A stretch of 64,000 nt of DNA from Vibrio intestinalis (GTDB lineage: Bacteria > Pseudomonadota > Gammaproteobacteria > Enterobacterales > Vibrionaceae), in the NCBI RefSeq assembly GCF_025195085.2, contig NZ_JANAVY020000002.1:62001-126000 (forward strand), given 5' to 3'. Below, one piece after another: positions 9,858 through 18,196 of the stretch. The position numbers and the translations under genes are program-made. Positions within the stretch are counted from its first letter, which is position 1, and each line of letters starts with the position of its first letter. The notes under the pieces are model-generated. The model was not told where the DNA came from and ran no database searches. It was given only the letters and a program-made list of their open reading frames with translations.

Positions 9858-9986
9858 ATGCAGCAATACCAATATGCCCCTTTCTCGCTCGGCAGGAAAG
9901 TTTGCTTTAATTCTTTTCAGCAGGTTAATAAACAGCTAAGTTGCGACTTTTGTGGTCTAAAAACTAAAAAAGCGACACAACTTTAG
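9858..9986 (+). CDS. Candidate 42-residue small protein or FNR-controlled small RNA unit
   Basis: An ATG at 9858 preceded by TTAGGGG opens a 42-codon frame ending at TAG 9984-9986, inside the loop of a rho-independent terminator. The peptide (starts MQQYQYAPFSLGRK) is basic and has three cysteines, two of them as CDFC, a possible metal or redox pair. I do not recognise a family. The unit of FNR box, -10, ribosome site, short frame and terminator is complete, so a transcript is likely; whether it acts as a small RNA, a small protein, or both is open. Confidence 0.4.
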   Translation: MQQYQYAPFSLGRKVCFNSFQQVNKQLSCDFCGLKTKKATQL

Positions 9987-10001
9987 TTGTATCGCTTTTT
10001 T
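9966..10001. terminator. Bidirectional rho-independent terminator after ycfP and the small transcript
   Basis: AAAAAAGCGACACAAC, a TTTA loop and GTTGTATCGCTTTTTT form a stem of about 16 bp with one mismatch. It ends ycfP on the minus strand and any plus-strand transcript from the FNR-linked promoter. Confidence 0.88.
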
Positions 10002-10024
10002 GCAACAATTTATGCCGAATCGAA

Positions 10025-10567
10025 TTAATTGGCTTGTTTGAAGGCTTTCATTGCTTGAAGGTGATGGGAGATTTTCTTGAATTTGTGGCTCTCTTTCTCA
10101 TCCCAAATGATGTCATAGTAGCCTTCAAGCTCTGCCGCGCTCTTAGAGTTATCGTGAATCTCGTCTTTTCTTGATAACACCACTAAGCAATGTTTGGCGT
10201 TTTTCATACGAAACTCAGAGACACATTTCGTCGCGATATCTTCATATTCTTCAGGGCGATCAATTCGGCCAACCATGTTTTTCTCTGGATGAAGGTTCGG
10301 GTTAAAGATAACCTGCTTGATACCACATAAGAAGCCGATTCGCTCTGACCAATAACCACCAAGGCCAACACCACAAATAATTGGATTTGGGTCATCTGAC
10401 TGCGCAATCACTTTGTGAACTTCTTTAAGCAGATGCTGCATGTCATGTTTTGGGTGAAGTGTGCTGTAGTTTATGAAGCGAACATCGTCGTCAATGAACT
10501 GCAATTGTAAAACTTTTTCGTGATTGCCTGGGCTAGTGCTATCAAAGCCGTGAAGGTAAATTATCAT
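10025..10567 (-). CDS. ycfP: YcfP family alpha/beta-hydrolase-fold protein (UPF0227)
   Basis: The 180-residue protein matches YcfP closely in length and motifs: [10 protein letters not shown] at the N-terminus, [16 protein letters not shown] in the nucleophile-elbow position, and [12 protein letters not shown] after it. The elbow reads GVGLGG, with glycine where a serine nucleophile would sit; I recall the same in E. coli YcfP, so this is a family trait and esterase activity is doubtful. It is in the conserved thiK-(nagZ)-ycfP-ndh neighbourhood, but with nagZ missing. Function unknown. Confidence 0.92.
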   Translation of the reverse strand: MIIYLHGFDSTSPGNHEKVLQLQFIDDDVRFINYSTLHPKHDMQHLLKEVHKVIAQSDDPNPIICGVGLGGYWSERIGFLCGIKQVIFNPNLHPEKNMVGRIDRPEEYEDIATKCVSEFRMKNAKHCLVVLSRKDEIHDNSKSAAELEGYYDIIWDEKESHKFKKISHHLQAMKAFKQAN

Positions 10568-10719
10568 GTTGTTTCCCCGATTTATTATACTGTTTGTTTT
10601 AACACGAGTTCGAGAGTGACTAACTAAACTGCAACAAACTAATTTTAATCTAACACGAAAATTAGGGTTTTAAAGTTCGCATTGTAAAATTCATAATAAC
10701 TTTACGTGAAACAGTGATC

Positions 10720-11574
10720 TCATTTGCAAAACTGTTCGCTAAGCTGCTCTGCTTGGCGTAAATACGGCTCATCACCCCACAGTTGATACGCCAGTAAATA
10801 CCATAACATCGCCATCATCGAGGCTCTTGGCGTCCAAGCTAAGACCCCTTCAACCCAATCATCAACGCCTTCTATTTCACGCAATTGACAATAACGATGG
10901 ATGTTTTCGATGCTGTTCGCGTCTGCGACTTCAAGGCTCAACGTCAGATCCAAGCGCGGGTCTGCAATCGTCGCGTATTCCCAATCTATGATTTTCGCCC
11001 CCGCAGAGGTATTCACCATGTTATAGCCCGCTAAATCGAAATGGCACAAGGTATGGCCAACATCAGCAAGGCTTGGCGCATTTCGCCAATCACGATAAAT
11101 GGTTTGGTAGCGCTCGGTTTTAAGATGATCTTTTAGCTGCATCCAGTAATGGTCTACTCGGGCGGTATAGTTGAAAGGCGCAACAGGCACGCGAGTAGTA
11201 TCTACGCTGTGCACCGCCTTAAGCGCCTCTAACATCAGATCAAGGCTGAGGTTGTCAGTCAGCGGTTCGCCTTCAATCCACTCCACCAGCAAGCCTTGAT
11301 CGTTAATGTATATAGGCTTGGGGCTAAGTTGCGATTCTTGGATGGCGGATAAGATTTGATATTCTTGAAAGCGGGAAATAGAAAAAGCTTGAGTAATGGG
11401 TGTGGTCGGTCGCCACACATAGGCGTCGCCGCTTTGAGTAACGACTTTCCAACAACGATTCGTCAGCCCCCCTGTTAAGGTTTGCCCATAATCAGGGGGG
11501 ATAGAAAAGAAGCGCTCTAATGACACCAATGAACTATCTAATTGACATGCTTCTTGCCAAGACATTCGCGCCAT
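10720..11574 (-). CDS. thiK: Phosphotransferase, thiamine kinase-like (YcfN)
   Basis: The 284-residue protein belongs to the aminoglycoside phosphotransferase/choline kinase-like fold. The catalytic Brenner motif CHFDLAGYNM (H-x-D-x4-N) and the metal-binding IIDWEYA follow in the right order and spacing. Position next to lpoB and near ycfP and ndh matches E. coli thiK, which phosphorylates thiamine to thiamine monophosphate in salvage. The symbol rests partly on synteny; a choline or ethanolamine kinase role cannot be excluded. It starts 15 bp after the lpoB stop, suggesting co-transcription. Confidence 0.75.
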   Translation of the reverse strand: MARMSWQEACQLDSSLVSLERFFSIPPDYGQTLTGGLTNRCWKVVTQSGDAYVWRPTTPITQAFSISRFQEYQILSAIQESQLSPKPIYINDQGLLVEWIEGEPLTDNLSLDLMLEALKAVHSVDTTRVPVAPFNYTARVDHYWMQLKDHLKTERYQTIYRDWRNAPSLADVGHTLCHFDLAGYNMVNTSAGAKIIDWEYATIADPRLDLTLSLEVADANSIENIHRYCQLREIEGVDDWVEGVLAWTPRASMMAMLWYLLAYQLWGDEPYLRQAEQLSEQFCK

Positions 11575-11589
11575 ATCACGCTCCTTATG

Positions 11590-12180
11590 TTATAGGCCTA
11601 GTAGGCTCTTAGATTCTTGCTTACGAATTTCCGTTTCATCAGCCCATTCGATAAGACCTGTCTCAAGATCCATCAAACGCATGGTCATTTTGTAGTAAAC
11701 GTCTTTATCGCTGCCATCAGCTTTGGCGATGCTCGATAGGTTGCCGTAAAGCATGTACTGCGCGCCGACCATTTTACCAAATTGAATCGCGTTGCTTTGG
11801 TTTACAAGCTCATCATTGTTTTGGAATTTAAGCTGATCACGAACCGCTTCAACACGGCCCATATCGACAAAGCGGAACTTGCCAGAGTTCAGCATTTTCG
11901 TACTGATCGTGTCTGTAATAGATTCTGTATCAATATGTTCGCTGGTTTTGTTTTTGATGCGCTCAACAAACACAATCGGGCGAGAGTCACGAGTAATAGC
12001 GGCAACCGAACCTGAGTTCATCATGCTATCAACCATTTCTGCTGCGATGGTTTGTAGATCAGTCGAACCAAAGTCGATAGTGGTCGTTTCAACCGCTTGC
12101 GCGTCACCGTAACTTACCTTGTTTGAACAACCGCCTAGAATTACCGCTAGGCCCAGCAGCGCAATAACACTCTTTTTCAT
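11590..12180 (-). CDS. lpoB: LpoB, outer-membrane lipoprotein activator of PBP1B
   Basis: This 196-residue lipoprotein has a signal peptide with the lipobox LGGC (cysteine at residue 18) and the LpoB globular domain, seen in IKNKTSEHIDTESITD and ISTKMLNSGKFRFVD. LpoB sits in the outer membrane and reaches through the peptidoglycan to stimulate the synthase PBP1B. The linker between lipobox and domain is short. It lies between ycfL and thiK as in E. coli, in a probable hinT-distal envelope operon. Confidence 0.9.
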   Translation of the reverse strand: MKKSVIALLGLAVILGGCSNKVSYGDAQAVETTTIDFGSTDLQTIAAEMVDSMMNSGSVAAITRDSRPIVFVERIKNKTSEHIDTESITDTISTKMLNSGKFRFVDMGRVEAVRDQLKFQNNDELVNQSNAIQFGKMVGAQYMLYGNLSSIAKADGSDKDVYYKMTMRLMDLETGLIEWADETEIRKQESKSLLGL

Positions 12181-12307
12181 TGTAAAATCCTTAATGTATT
12201 CTCATTAATTTATACGTATTCTGACCCGCTCACAGTAGGAATGGTTCAGAAAATTTGTAACTAACGGTGTGTAGCGAGACACCTCACTCCGTTTCATCTA
12301 GCAGGTA

Positions 12308-12694
12308 CTAATCCTGCTCGCGAATCTGTACTCGAAATTGCGTGGCATTTGGATTCACCGCCACTTCAGAGATAGTGAGTATCTCTTCTCCACGGATAAT
12401 CAAACGTTTCCAATTGCTCACTTTGGTATCAACTTCAAGCCCTTGGTCGTCATACCAATAGAATCGATACAACAGATGCTGATCGCCGCTGGTTTTGCTC
12501 GCCAAACTCACTATGCCGCGAGTATGACCATCCATTTCAGTGGTGGTGATATCTTCAACCGCTAAATGACGATCTAGCGATGAGTTGGCGAATAACACGC
12601 TCTGTGAACCACCATCAATACGCAGCCCCGAAGTATTGGAACTGCAACCGACTACGGCAAAGGTTGCCATTAATGCTATAACCCATTTTTTCAT
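12308..12694 (-). CDS. ycfL: YcfL family lipoprotein
   Basis: I choose ATG 12694 (128 residues) because it follows a TAGGG ribosome site and overlaps the stop of the upstream lipoprotein gene as TGATG; the frame is open for nine more codons upstream. The product has a short signal peptide with lipobox VVGC and the YcfL/DUF1425 signature YRFYWYDDQGLE. Function is unknown. Neighbours (lpoB downstream, hinT region upstream) match the E. coli ycfL locus. Confidence 0.88.
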   Translation of the reverse strand: MKKWVIALMATFAVVGCSSNTSGLRIDGGSQSVLFANSSLDRHLAVEDITTTEMDGHTRGIVSLASKTSGDQHLLYRFYWYDDQGLEVDTKVSNWKRLIIRGEEILTISEVAVNPNATQFRVQIREQD

Positions 12695-14085
12695 CACAGT
12701 TTCCCTAATTGTTTGTGCCAAATAGTGGCGCTATTGCCTTGACGCGATAACCACACAAGCACGGTTTGACCTTCTTGCGCATTAAACGAATACGCCTGAG
12801 AACCTGCCAAGAGTTGCTGCTCTCCCGGCGCTACAACCGACGTTGAGCTGTACACACTCGCTGGTAAAGTTTGCCAGCTGCGCGTATCTGGCTGCTCGGT
12901 TAAAGTGTTCCATACATTGAACAGTAAATTACCAACATCGTCACCTTGAGCGGCCTCTTTACGGAGCCTATCTTTAGCGACCACTCGCAGCGCTTGGCGA
13001 ATAACAATTGACGGCATTTTTTCTGACAAATTCTTTTGCGCCATCAAGTTTACATCGGCCAACAGTTCTTGATTCACACTACGTTGGTTTAAAGCCAGAG
13101 GTGTATAGCGAATCGACGCACTGGTTGGGTAGTAAGGTAACGCTAAAGAATACAACGCGCCGTTACCGCGACTGTCATATAAAGGCAAAGAAAGCTTCCA
13201 ACCTTGTAATGCTTCTACTATGTCTTGCTCTTGCAACACAATGACTCGCGCTTTGCCTTTTGCTAACGGTTGATACGTGCCATAACGCTTTTCCAGCTTG
13301 GCTAAATCTTCTCGCATACCCAGTCGTTTCGCGACGCGCATTGTGCTATCAATCACACTGCGGTTATCCGGCATAACCGCTAGCGCTCGTCGATAATCAA
13401 CATAAGCACTGTTTAAATCATTATCCGCCTCAAACAACAATGCCGATAAATAAAGCAAGTAGCCATTTTGTACCGCTTGTAAGCTTTTCCCTGCGTCTGG
13501 GTATTTTGCTAACACACTGCCCAAGTTAGGTGTTAGCCCTTGCTGCTTCATTTGTTGTTCAGCGTCTTGAAGATCGCGCTCTCTATCTTTGCGTGCTCGC
13601 TCTTGAACTTGGTTAGCGCGGCGCATTTCAACCAAAGCGTCATCGAGCTTATTAGCTTTAACGTAGTTCAATCCTAAGTATAGGTGGAGAAAGCCCAACT
13701 CATAGTCTGCGGGTTGATAGAAGTTTAAGTTGTCATTCACCGCGATAGAGCCAACGTTGACGGCGGTTTCAGAAATAGAGATGGTAGCTTGGTCTTGCTG
13801 CTGACGAACCGCGCGGTCACTGAGTTCCAGTGCTGCCTGACTCTGCGGATAATCTTGATTAAGCAACGCCACGCGGCCTTTTTCAAAATTATCTAAAATG
13901 TCGCCAGCCACTTCATCAGGCAATTGTTGCTCGGCCAATTGGTACTGGCCAACTTTTACCGATTGGTAAACCTGCTGAGTTTGTGCGCTGTAATGGCTAA
14001 AAAGATTACCGGCAGAAAGATTCGCGCACGCTGCAAGCGTCAAGGTGCTCAATGAGGCCAGTATGAGTCGAAGAGTATTGTTCAA
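12694..14085 (-). CDS. COG3014-like TPR-type lipoprotein
   Basis: I place the start at TTG 14085, giving 463 residues, because a GGAG site lies 6 bp upstream and this start gives a clean lipoprotein signal peptide (NNTLRLILASLSTLTLAAC). The open frame continues upstream into hinT, where it has no signal peptide. The first half is helical and repeat-like (about 60-260, a TPR-type pattern with EMRRANQVQERARKDRERD); the second half is beta-rich. It is predicted to be an outer-membrane or periplasmic lipoprotein. It shares TGATG with ycfL, so it belongs to the ycfL-lpoB-thiK transcript. Function unknown. Confidence 0.85.
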   Translation of the reverse strand: MNNTLRLILASLSTLTLAACANLSAGNLFSHYSAQTQQVYQSVKVGQYQLAEQQLPDEVAGDILDNFEKGRVALLNQDYPQSQAALELSDRAVRQQQDQATISISETAVNVGSIAVNDNLNFYQPADYELGFLHLYLGLNYVKANKLDDALVEMRRANQVQERARKDRERDLQDAEQQMKQQGLTPNLGSVLAKYPDAGKSLQAVQNGYLLYLSALLFEADNDLNSAYVDYRRALAVMPDNRSVIDSTMRVAKRLGMREDLAKLEKRYGTYQPLAKGKARVIVLQEQDIVEALQGWKLSLPLYDSRGNGALYSLALPYYPTSASIRYTPLALNQRSVNQELLADVNLMAQKNLSEKMPSIVIRQALRVVAKDRLRKEAAQGDDVGNLLFNVWNTLTEQPDTRSWQTLPASVYSSTSVVAPGEQQLLAGSQAYSFNAQEGQTVLVWLSRQGNSATIWHKQLGKL

Positions 14086-14116
14086 TTCGTACTCCGTATT
14101 GAAATTTGTAGTTATA

Positions 14117-14149
14117 AAAAAAGCACAATCCTTTTGATCGTGCTTTTTT
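14117..14149 (-). terminator. Rho-independent terminator after hinT
   Basis: A 14-bp stem with one mismatch (AAAAAAGCACAATC and GATCGTGCTTTTTT, loop CTTTT) lies 22 bp past the hinT stop on the minus strand. It separates hinT from the lipoprotein gene; some readthrough could still feed the downstream envelope genes. Confidence 0.85.
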
Positions 14150-14171
14150 GACAGATCACTTTCAAATAAGT

Positions 14172-14522
14172 TTAGTTCACTATCATCGGGCCGAGTGGTC
14201 GACCACCAACTAAATGCATATGAATATGGTACACCTCTTGCCCACCATGCGCATTGCAATTCATGATCAATCGGTAACCATCTTGGTCAATCCCTTCTTC
14301 TTTAGCCAGTTGCTTTGCCACGGTAAACATGCGGCCCATGGTTAACTCATCATCCGCTTCAATATCATTCACAGTTGGAATCAGCTTGTTTGGGATAATC
14401 AAAATATGGCTTGGAGCACGTGGATTGATGTCACGGAATGCGGTGACCAAATCGTCTTGGTAAACGACATCAGCCGGGATCTCTTTTCGAATGATTTTAC
14501 TAAAAATGGTTTCTTCAGCCAT
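14172..14522 (-). CDS. hinT: HinT, purine nucleoside phosphoramidase (HIT family)
   Basis: The 116-residue protein has the HIT active-site motif HIHMHLVGG near its C-terminus and the PSHILIIP region that binds the nucleotide. It hydrolyses adenosine 5'-phosphoramidates and aminoacyl adenylates. I start at ATG 14522 ([10 protein letters not shown]) because a GGAG site lies 8 bp before it; four more codons are open upstream. hinT also precedes ycfL-lpoB-thiK in E. coli, so the order is ancestral. Confidence 0.94.
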   Translation of the reverse strand: MAEETIFSKIIRKEIPADVVYQDDLVTAFRDINPRAPSHILIIPNKLIPTVNDIEADDELTMGRMFTVAKQLAKEEGIDQDGYRLIMNCNAHGGQEVYHIHMHLVGGRPLGPMIVN

Positions 14523-14749
14523 GCCGGACTCCATGAAATAAGATTAGCTATGTAATTGAGTATGCTTCATGCCGATCTAAATCACAATTAAAAACAGCGT
14601 TCAATTTTAATATTTTGCGCTTCAAAATAACTTATATCGAGTCATTTTTGTCTTGTGCGTCAAAAAATGCGTGTCTCGTAGTCAATACAATATCTTAGCG
14701 TCTGGTACTTTATAACCAATAATATATTTATTAAATTTAGGAGAGGTCT

Positions 14750-16741
14750 ATGAAAGGCTCAGTGATTCGAAGAATGTACGCTGGGTTTGCATTGATCATT
14801 TTGATGTTCGCGATTTCCACATTTATGGCATTGCGTGGTATGGAACTCATACATCAAAATTTTGCTAGTGTAACCAATACATCACTGCCCCTTGTGTCTT
14901 ACTCAAATCAAACTAACGTTGATTTGCTTTCTGCTGACAAACTTTTCAAAGACTATTTAACGACTCAAAGTTTTGAGCGCATGGATGTGATACGCGCGCA
15001 GTTTGGCGAAGCTCAAACCCGTTACGATCAATCTTTAACGCAGCTAGAACAAGCTAGTGCTGATCATCCAGAGTTAAAAGAGCGTGTAGAGCAAGTTAAG
15101 CAAATCGAACAACGTTACTTTGATGAAGCACAGCTTGCGATGGATAACTACCGCAATATGTTCATCGCCCAAGCACAAGTTCAAAAATCAACTCGCCAAT
15201 TCCAACGTCTTCACTCTGAACTGAGTGTCGGTATGAAGGAATACATCGACGATCAAGATAAGATCGCGGTGAAGGTGATGGCGAAGAGCTACTTTGTGAA
15301 GCTAAGAGATGCAGAAGTGATTACCTCTGATGCATTGGCAAGCAGCGATACAGCGTTCGTGGCGAAAGCCGTTGCACGCAACAAAAAAGCCGTTACTCAC
15401 CTAAATTACGCATACCGTGGCCTTACTGCTCAATTACCAGAGCTAAAAAATACCTTCGATTCTTCGGTAAAACAGTTCACATTGGATATCGGTAAAAAAG
15501 GCGGTGTGTTAGACCAACACAACAACTACCTTATCTCGCGCAAAGCGCTGTATGAAAATATCGCTAACCTAACCAAAGAGGTGGATACCTCTATGACTCT
15601 GTTGGCCTCATTCAGTGAAACCGCGCAAGACGGTTTGAATAACTCATTGGCTGAAGCAGGAAACGTGTACGACGAGAGCCTAGTCCGCGCAATTTTCTTG
15701 TGTATCGTAATTGGCGCATTGGCTGCTGGTATCGGCTACAGCTTGGCGAAAAGCGTTCGTGACCCTCTGACTCGCATCTTGAAGACGCTTGAAGGGCTGA
15801 GCGACGGTGACATGACTCAACGCATTGAAGTTCGTTACAACAACGAGTTTAGCCGCGTAAGTGGTCATATCAATGACCTAGCTGAGAACCTCCACAACAT
15901 TCTTGTTAGGCTCAATGACGCATCAGATAACCTGACTCAAACGGCTAACAACAACCAAAGCACACTGTCTAACGCGCAGTCACAGCTTAACCAACAACGC
16001 CAGCAAACGGCGAGTGTTGCTACCGCGATGACTGAGATGACTCACTCCGTTGAAGAAGTGGCGCAAAGTGCGCAAAGCTCGTTGCAAATGGTTGAGAAAG
16101 TTGAAGTAGCGTCGGAGCAAGGTCGTCAGATCATGAGCACCAACATCACTACCATCAACCAACTTGAGACTCGCTTGAATGAATCGGTTGATGCGGTGAA
16201 AGAGCTGCAAAACATGAGTAGCCAAATTGGCTCTATCCTAGATGTGATTCGCAATATCGCAGAGCAAACCAACCTACTTGCACTTAACGCAGCGATTGAA
16301 GCAGCCCGTGCTGGTGAACAAGGTCGTGGTTTTGCCGTGGTTGCAGATGAAGTCCGCGTGCTTGCACAGCGCACAACAGAATCAACCTCTGAGATTGAGA
16401 ACATGATCAGTAACTTGCAAAGCAGTTCAACCTCCGCCAACAGCGTTATTCAAAGCTGTATGGATGATATGACCTTGTCAGTTGATCAAGCTTCTAGCGC
16501 CAACAGTGCGATGGAAGAGATTCAATCACTGATCATGGAAATTAGCCAAATGAGTGGCCATATTTCTACTGCCGCTGCTGAACAAAACCAAACGGCATCT
16601 GAAATTGCGCAAAACATTGAAGAGATCAACCACATTGCCGACAGCAGCTACACTGCGATGGCAGACATTGCTGCAACCAGTAATAACCTCACCCAACTTG
16701 CTAATCAGCAAGGAGAATTGGTACATCGCTTCAAGCTTTAA
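14750..16741 (+). CDS. Methyl-accepting chemotaxis protein
   Basis: This 663-residue receptor has an N-terminal membrane helix (about 10-30), a long helical periplasmic sensor (about 31-308), a second membrane helix (about 309-333), a HAMP domain (about 335-387) and an MA signalling domain whose hairpin tip reads [20 protein letters not shown]. It should signal through CheA/CheW to the flagellar motor. The ligand is not evident; the sensor looks like a helical-bundle type. A GGAGAGG site precedes the ATG. It is a single-gene unit ending at the terminator at 16768-16800. Confidence 0.95.
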   Translation: MKGSVIRRMYAGFALIILMFAISTFMALRGMELIHQNFASVTNTSLPLVSYSNQTNVDLLSADKLFKDYLTTQSFERMDVIRAQFGEAQTRYDQSLTQLEQASADHPELKERVEQVKQIEQRYFDEAQLAMDNYRNMFIAQAQVQKSTRQFQRLHSELSVGMKEYIDDQDKIAVKVMAKSYFVKLRDAEVITSDALASSDTAFVAKAVARNKKAVTHLNYAYRGLTAQLPELKNTFDSSVKQFTLDIGKKGGVLDQHNNYLISRKALYENIANLTKEVDTSMTLLASFSETAQDGLNNSLAEAGNVYDESLVRAIFLCIVIGALAAGIGYSLAKSVRDPLTRILKTLEGLSDGDMTQRIEVRYNNEFSRVSGHINDLAENLHNILVRLNDASDNLTQTANNNQSTLSNAQSQLNQQRQQTASVATAMTEMTHSVEEVAQSAQSSLQMVEKVEVASEQGRQIMSTNITTINQLETRLNESVDAVKELQNMSSQIGSILDVIRNIAEQTNLLALNAAIEAARAGEQGRGFAVVADEVRVLAQRTTESTSEIENMISNLQSSSTSANSVIQSCMDDMTLSVDQASSANSAMEEIQSLIMEISQMSGHISTAAAEQNQTASEIAQNIEEINHIADSSYTAMADIAATSNNLTQLANQQGELVHRFKL

Positions 16742-16767
16742 CACGCAAGTTTGTTGTAAATAATTGA

Positions 16768-16805
16768 ACAAGGGCGATTAATTTTATTAATCGCCCTTGT
16801 TTTTT
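16768..16805 (+). terminator. Rho-independent terminator after the chemotaxis gene
   Basis: A perfect 15-bp stem (ACAAGGGCGATTAAT and its complement, loop TTT) followed by TTTTT lies 27 bp past the stop. Confidence 0.93.
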
Positions 16806-16894
16806 ATATGCGCCAACATTATATGGTTATTATGGCTTGCGGCGTTTCACCTTTTTTTCCAGTTTGTATTGCAAGCCAAACATGAGGAACAATT

Positions 16895-18064
16895 ATGGCA
16901 GTTCATGTTGGCATCATAGATCAAGACCCTATTCGCTTGATCACTCCACTATTGGACAATCGAACTATTAGTCAGCACATTGTGTTTATCGGCGTTGAAA
17001 ACCAAAAAGAATTGTACGAACGTCTGCACAGTGTATTGAAACAACGCAATATTACGTCTGAGTTTTACCAAATTCCAAACGTTGCAAACACCTCTAAGAT
17101 TAAACAGTCTGTGGCAGCGCTAGCGGAAGATCTTAAGTCTCGCGGGGAAGAAGTTAAACTCAACGCAAGTTGTGGCCTTCGTCACCGCTTGCTCTCAGTT
17201 TATGAAGTATTTCGTAGCTACCACTGGGCAATTTTTGTTGTTGAACCAAACAGCGACCGCCTATGTTGGCTCTACCCTGACGGCAAAGAAGACACCCAAG
17301 TTCAAGACCGCATTACCATCTCTGACTATTTAACCATTTTTGGCGCGCGTGGTGAGTTTAATGAACAAGAGCTTCCACCTCAGCTAGACCAAAAGTTGTA
17401 TGAACTTGGAGAGCGCTGGGCAAGCAACGCATTAGAGCTTGGCCCTGGTCTTGCGACACTCAACTACCTTGCAACGACCTGTCGCAAAGAGCAAAAGTTG
17501 GATGTTGAGCTGTCAGAAAAACAACAAGGCTACCGCGAACTAAATATGCTGCTGAGCGACCTTGTGGAAGCGAACATCGCCACTTACGAAAACGGTATCC
17601 TTACTTTTGAAAGTGAAGAGGCGCGCCGCTTCTCAAATGGTGAATGGCTAGAAACGCTGGTACACAGTACCGTGCGCCAAATTCAGCAAGATATGCCAAC
17701 CATTCAAGATCGTTCATTAAACGTGCAAGTGTATCGCCAGTTGGGTGACCGCGAAGTGCGTAACGAGCTTGATGTTGCTTCTGTAGTTAACAACAAGCTG
17801 CATATCATTGAGTGTAAGACTAAAGGTATGCGCGATGATGGCGACGATACGCTCTACAAGCTTGAATCACTGCGCGACCTACTAGGCGGCCTACAAGCGC
17901 GTGCGATGTTAGTGAGTTTCCGCCCGCTGCGTTACAACGACATCACCCGTGCAGAAGATCTTGGCTTAGCCTTAATTGGCCCTGATGAGCTTAAAGACCT
18001 GAAAGCACACCTAACCCGTTGGTTTATGGAAGCGGGTGGCAGTGAAGATTGCTCTGATTGCTAA
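16895..18064 (+). CDS. Orphan CARF-PD-(D/E)XK nuclease, Card1/Can2-like (DUF1887, VC1899-like)
   Basis: This 389-residue protein matches the DUF1887 family of V. cholerae VC1899. An N-terminal Rossmann-like CARF domain (about 1-150) is followed by a winged-helix region (about 165-245) and a C-terminal endonuclease domain with NGEWLE (248-253), D293 in ELD, and E306-C-K308, the PD-(D/E)XK catalytic set. Card1 and Can2 relatives are activated by cyclic tetra-adenylate made by type III CRISPR and cut DNA or RNA. Here no CRISPR gene or array is near, and the expected ligand loop NxTGGTK reads NASCGLRH (90-97). So the nuclease looks intact while the activating ligand may differ. It is a single-gene unit with its own terminator, beside a chemotaxis receptor. 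Confidence 0.85.
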   Translation: MAVHVGIIDQDPIRLITPLLDNRTISQHIVFIGVENQKELYERLHSVLKQRNITSEFYQIPNVANTSKIKQSVAALAEDLKSRGEEVKLNASCGLRHRLLSVYEVFRSYHWAIFVVEPNSDRLCWLYPDGKEDTQVQDRITISDYLTIFGARGEFNEQELPPQLDQKLYELGERWASNALELGPGLATLNYLATTCRKEQKLDVELSEKQQGYRELNMLLSDLVEANIATYENGILTFESEEARRFSNGEWLETLVHSTVRQIQQDMPTIQDRSLNVQVYRQLGDREVRNELDVASVVNNKLHIIECKTKGMRDDGDDTLYKLESLRDLLGGLQARAMLVSFRPLRYNDITRAEDLGLALIGPDELKDLKAHLTRWFMEAGGSEDCSDC

Positions 18065-18072
18065 TTCCAATG

Positions 18073-18097
18073 AGGCCTCGTTCGACGAGGCCTTTTT
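18073..18097 (+). terminator. Rho-independent terminator after the CARF-nuclease gene
   Basis: AGGCCTCG, loop TTCGA, CGAGGCCT then TTTT forms a compact GC-rich terminator 8 bp past the stop. Confidence 0.9.
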
Positions 18098-18196
18098 GAT
18101 CATCATCAAACGTACGCCGTTTATGCCCTTTCGGGCGATGTGAAAAATACATCCTATTGATACCATGCTCAGCAAATTCTTTGATTGAGCATTTCC

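Noticed and set aside
10270..10400. Missing serine nucleophile in YcfP as a sign of gene decay
   Set aside because: E. coli YcfP has the same GVGLGG sequence as far as I recall, so it is a family feature.
14086..14259. Upstream extension of the COG3014-like lipoprotein into hinT
   Set aside because: It overlaps hinT and its terminator and removes the signal peptide; TTG 14085 with GGAG fits better.
18124..18140. Small GCCC/GGGC hairpin upstream of norR as a terminator
   Set aside because: Only four base pairs and no T run; a strong terminator already lies at 18073-18097.
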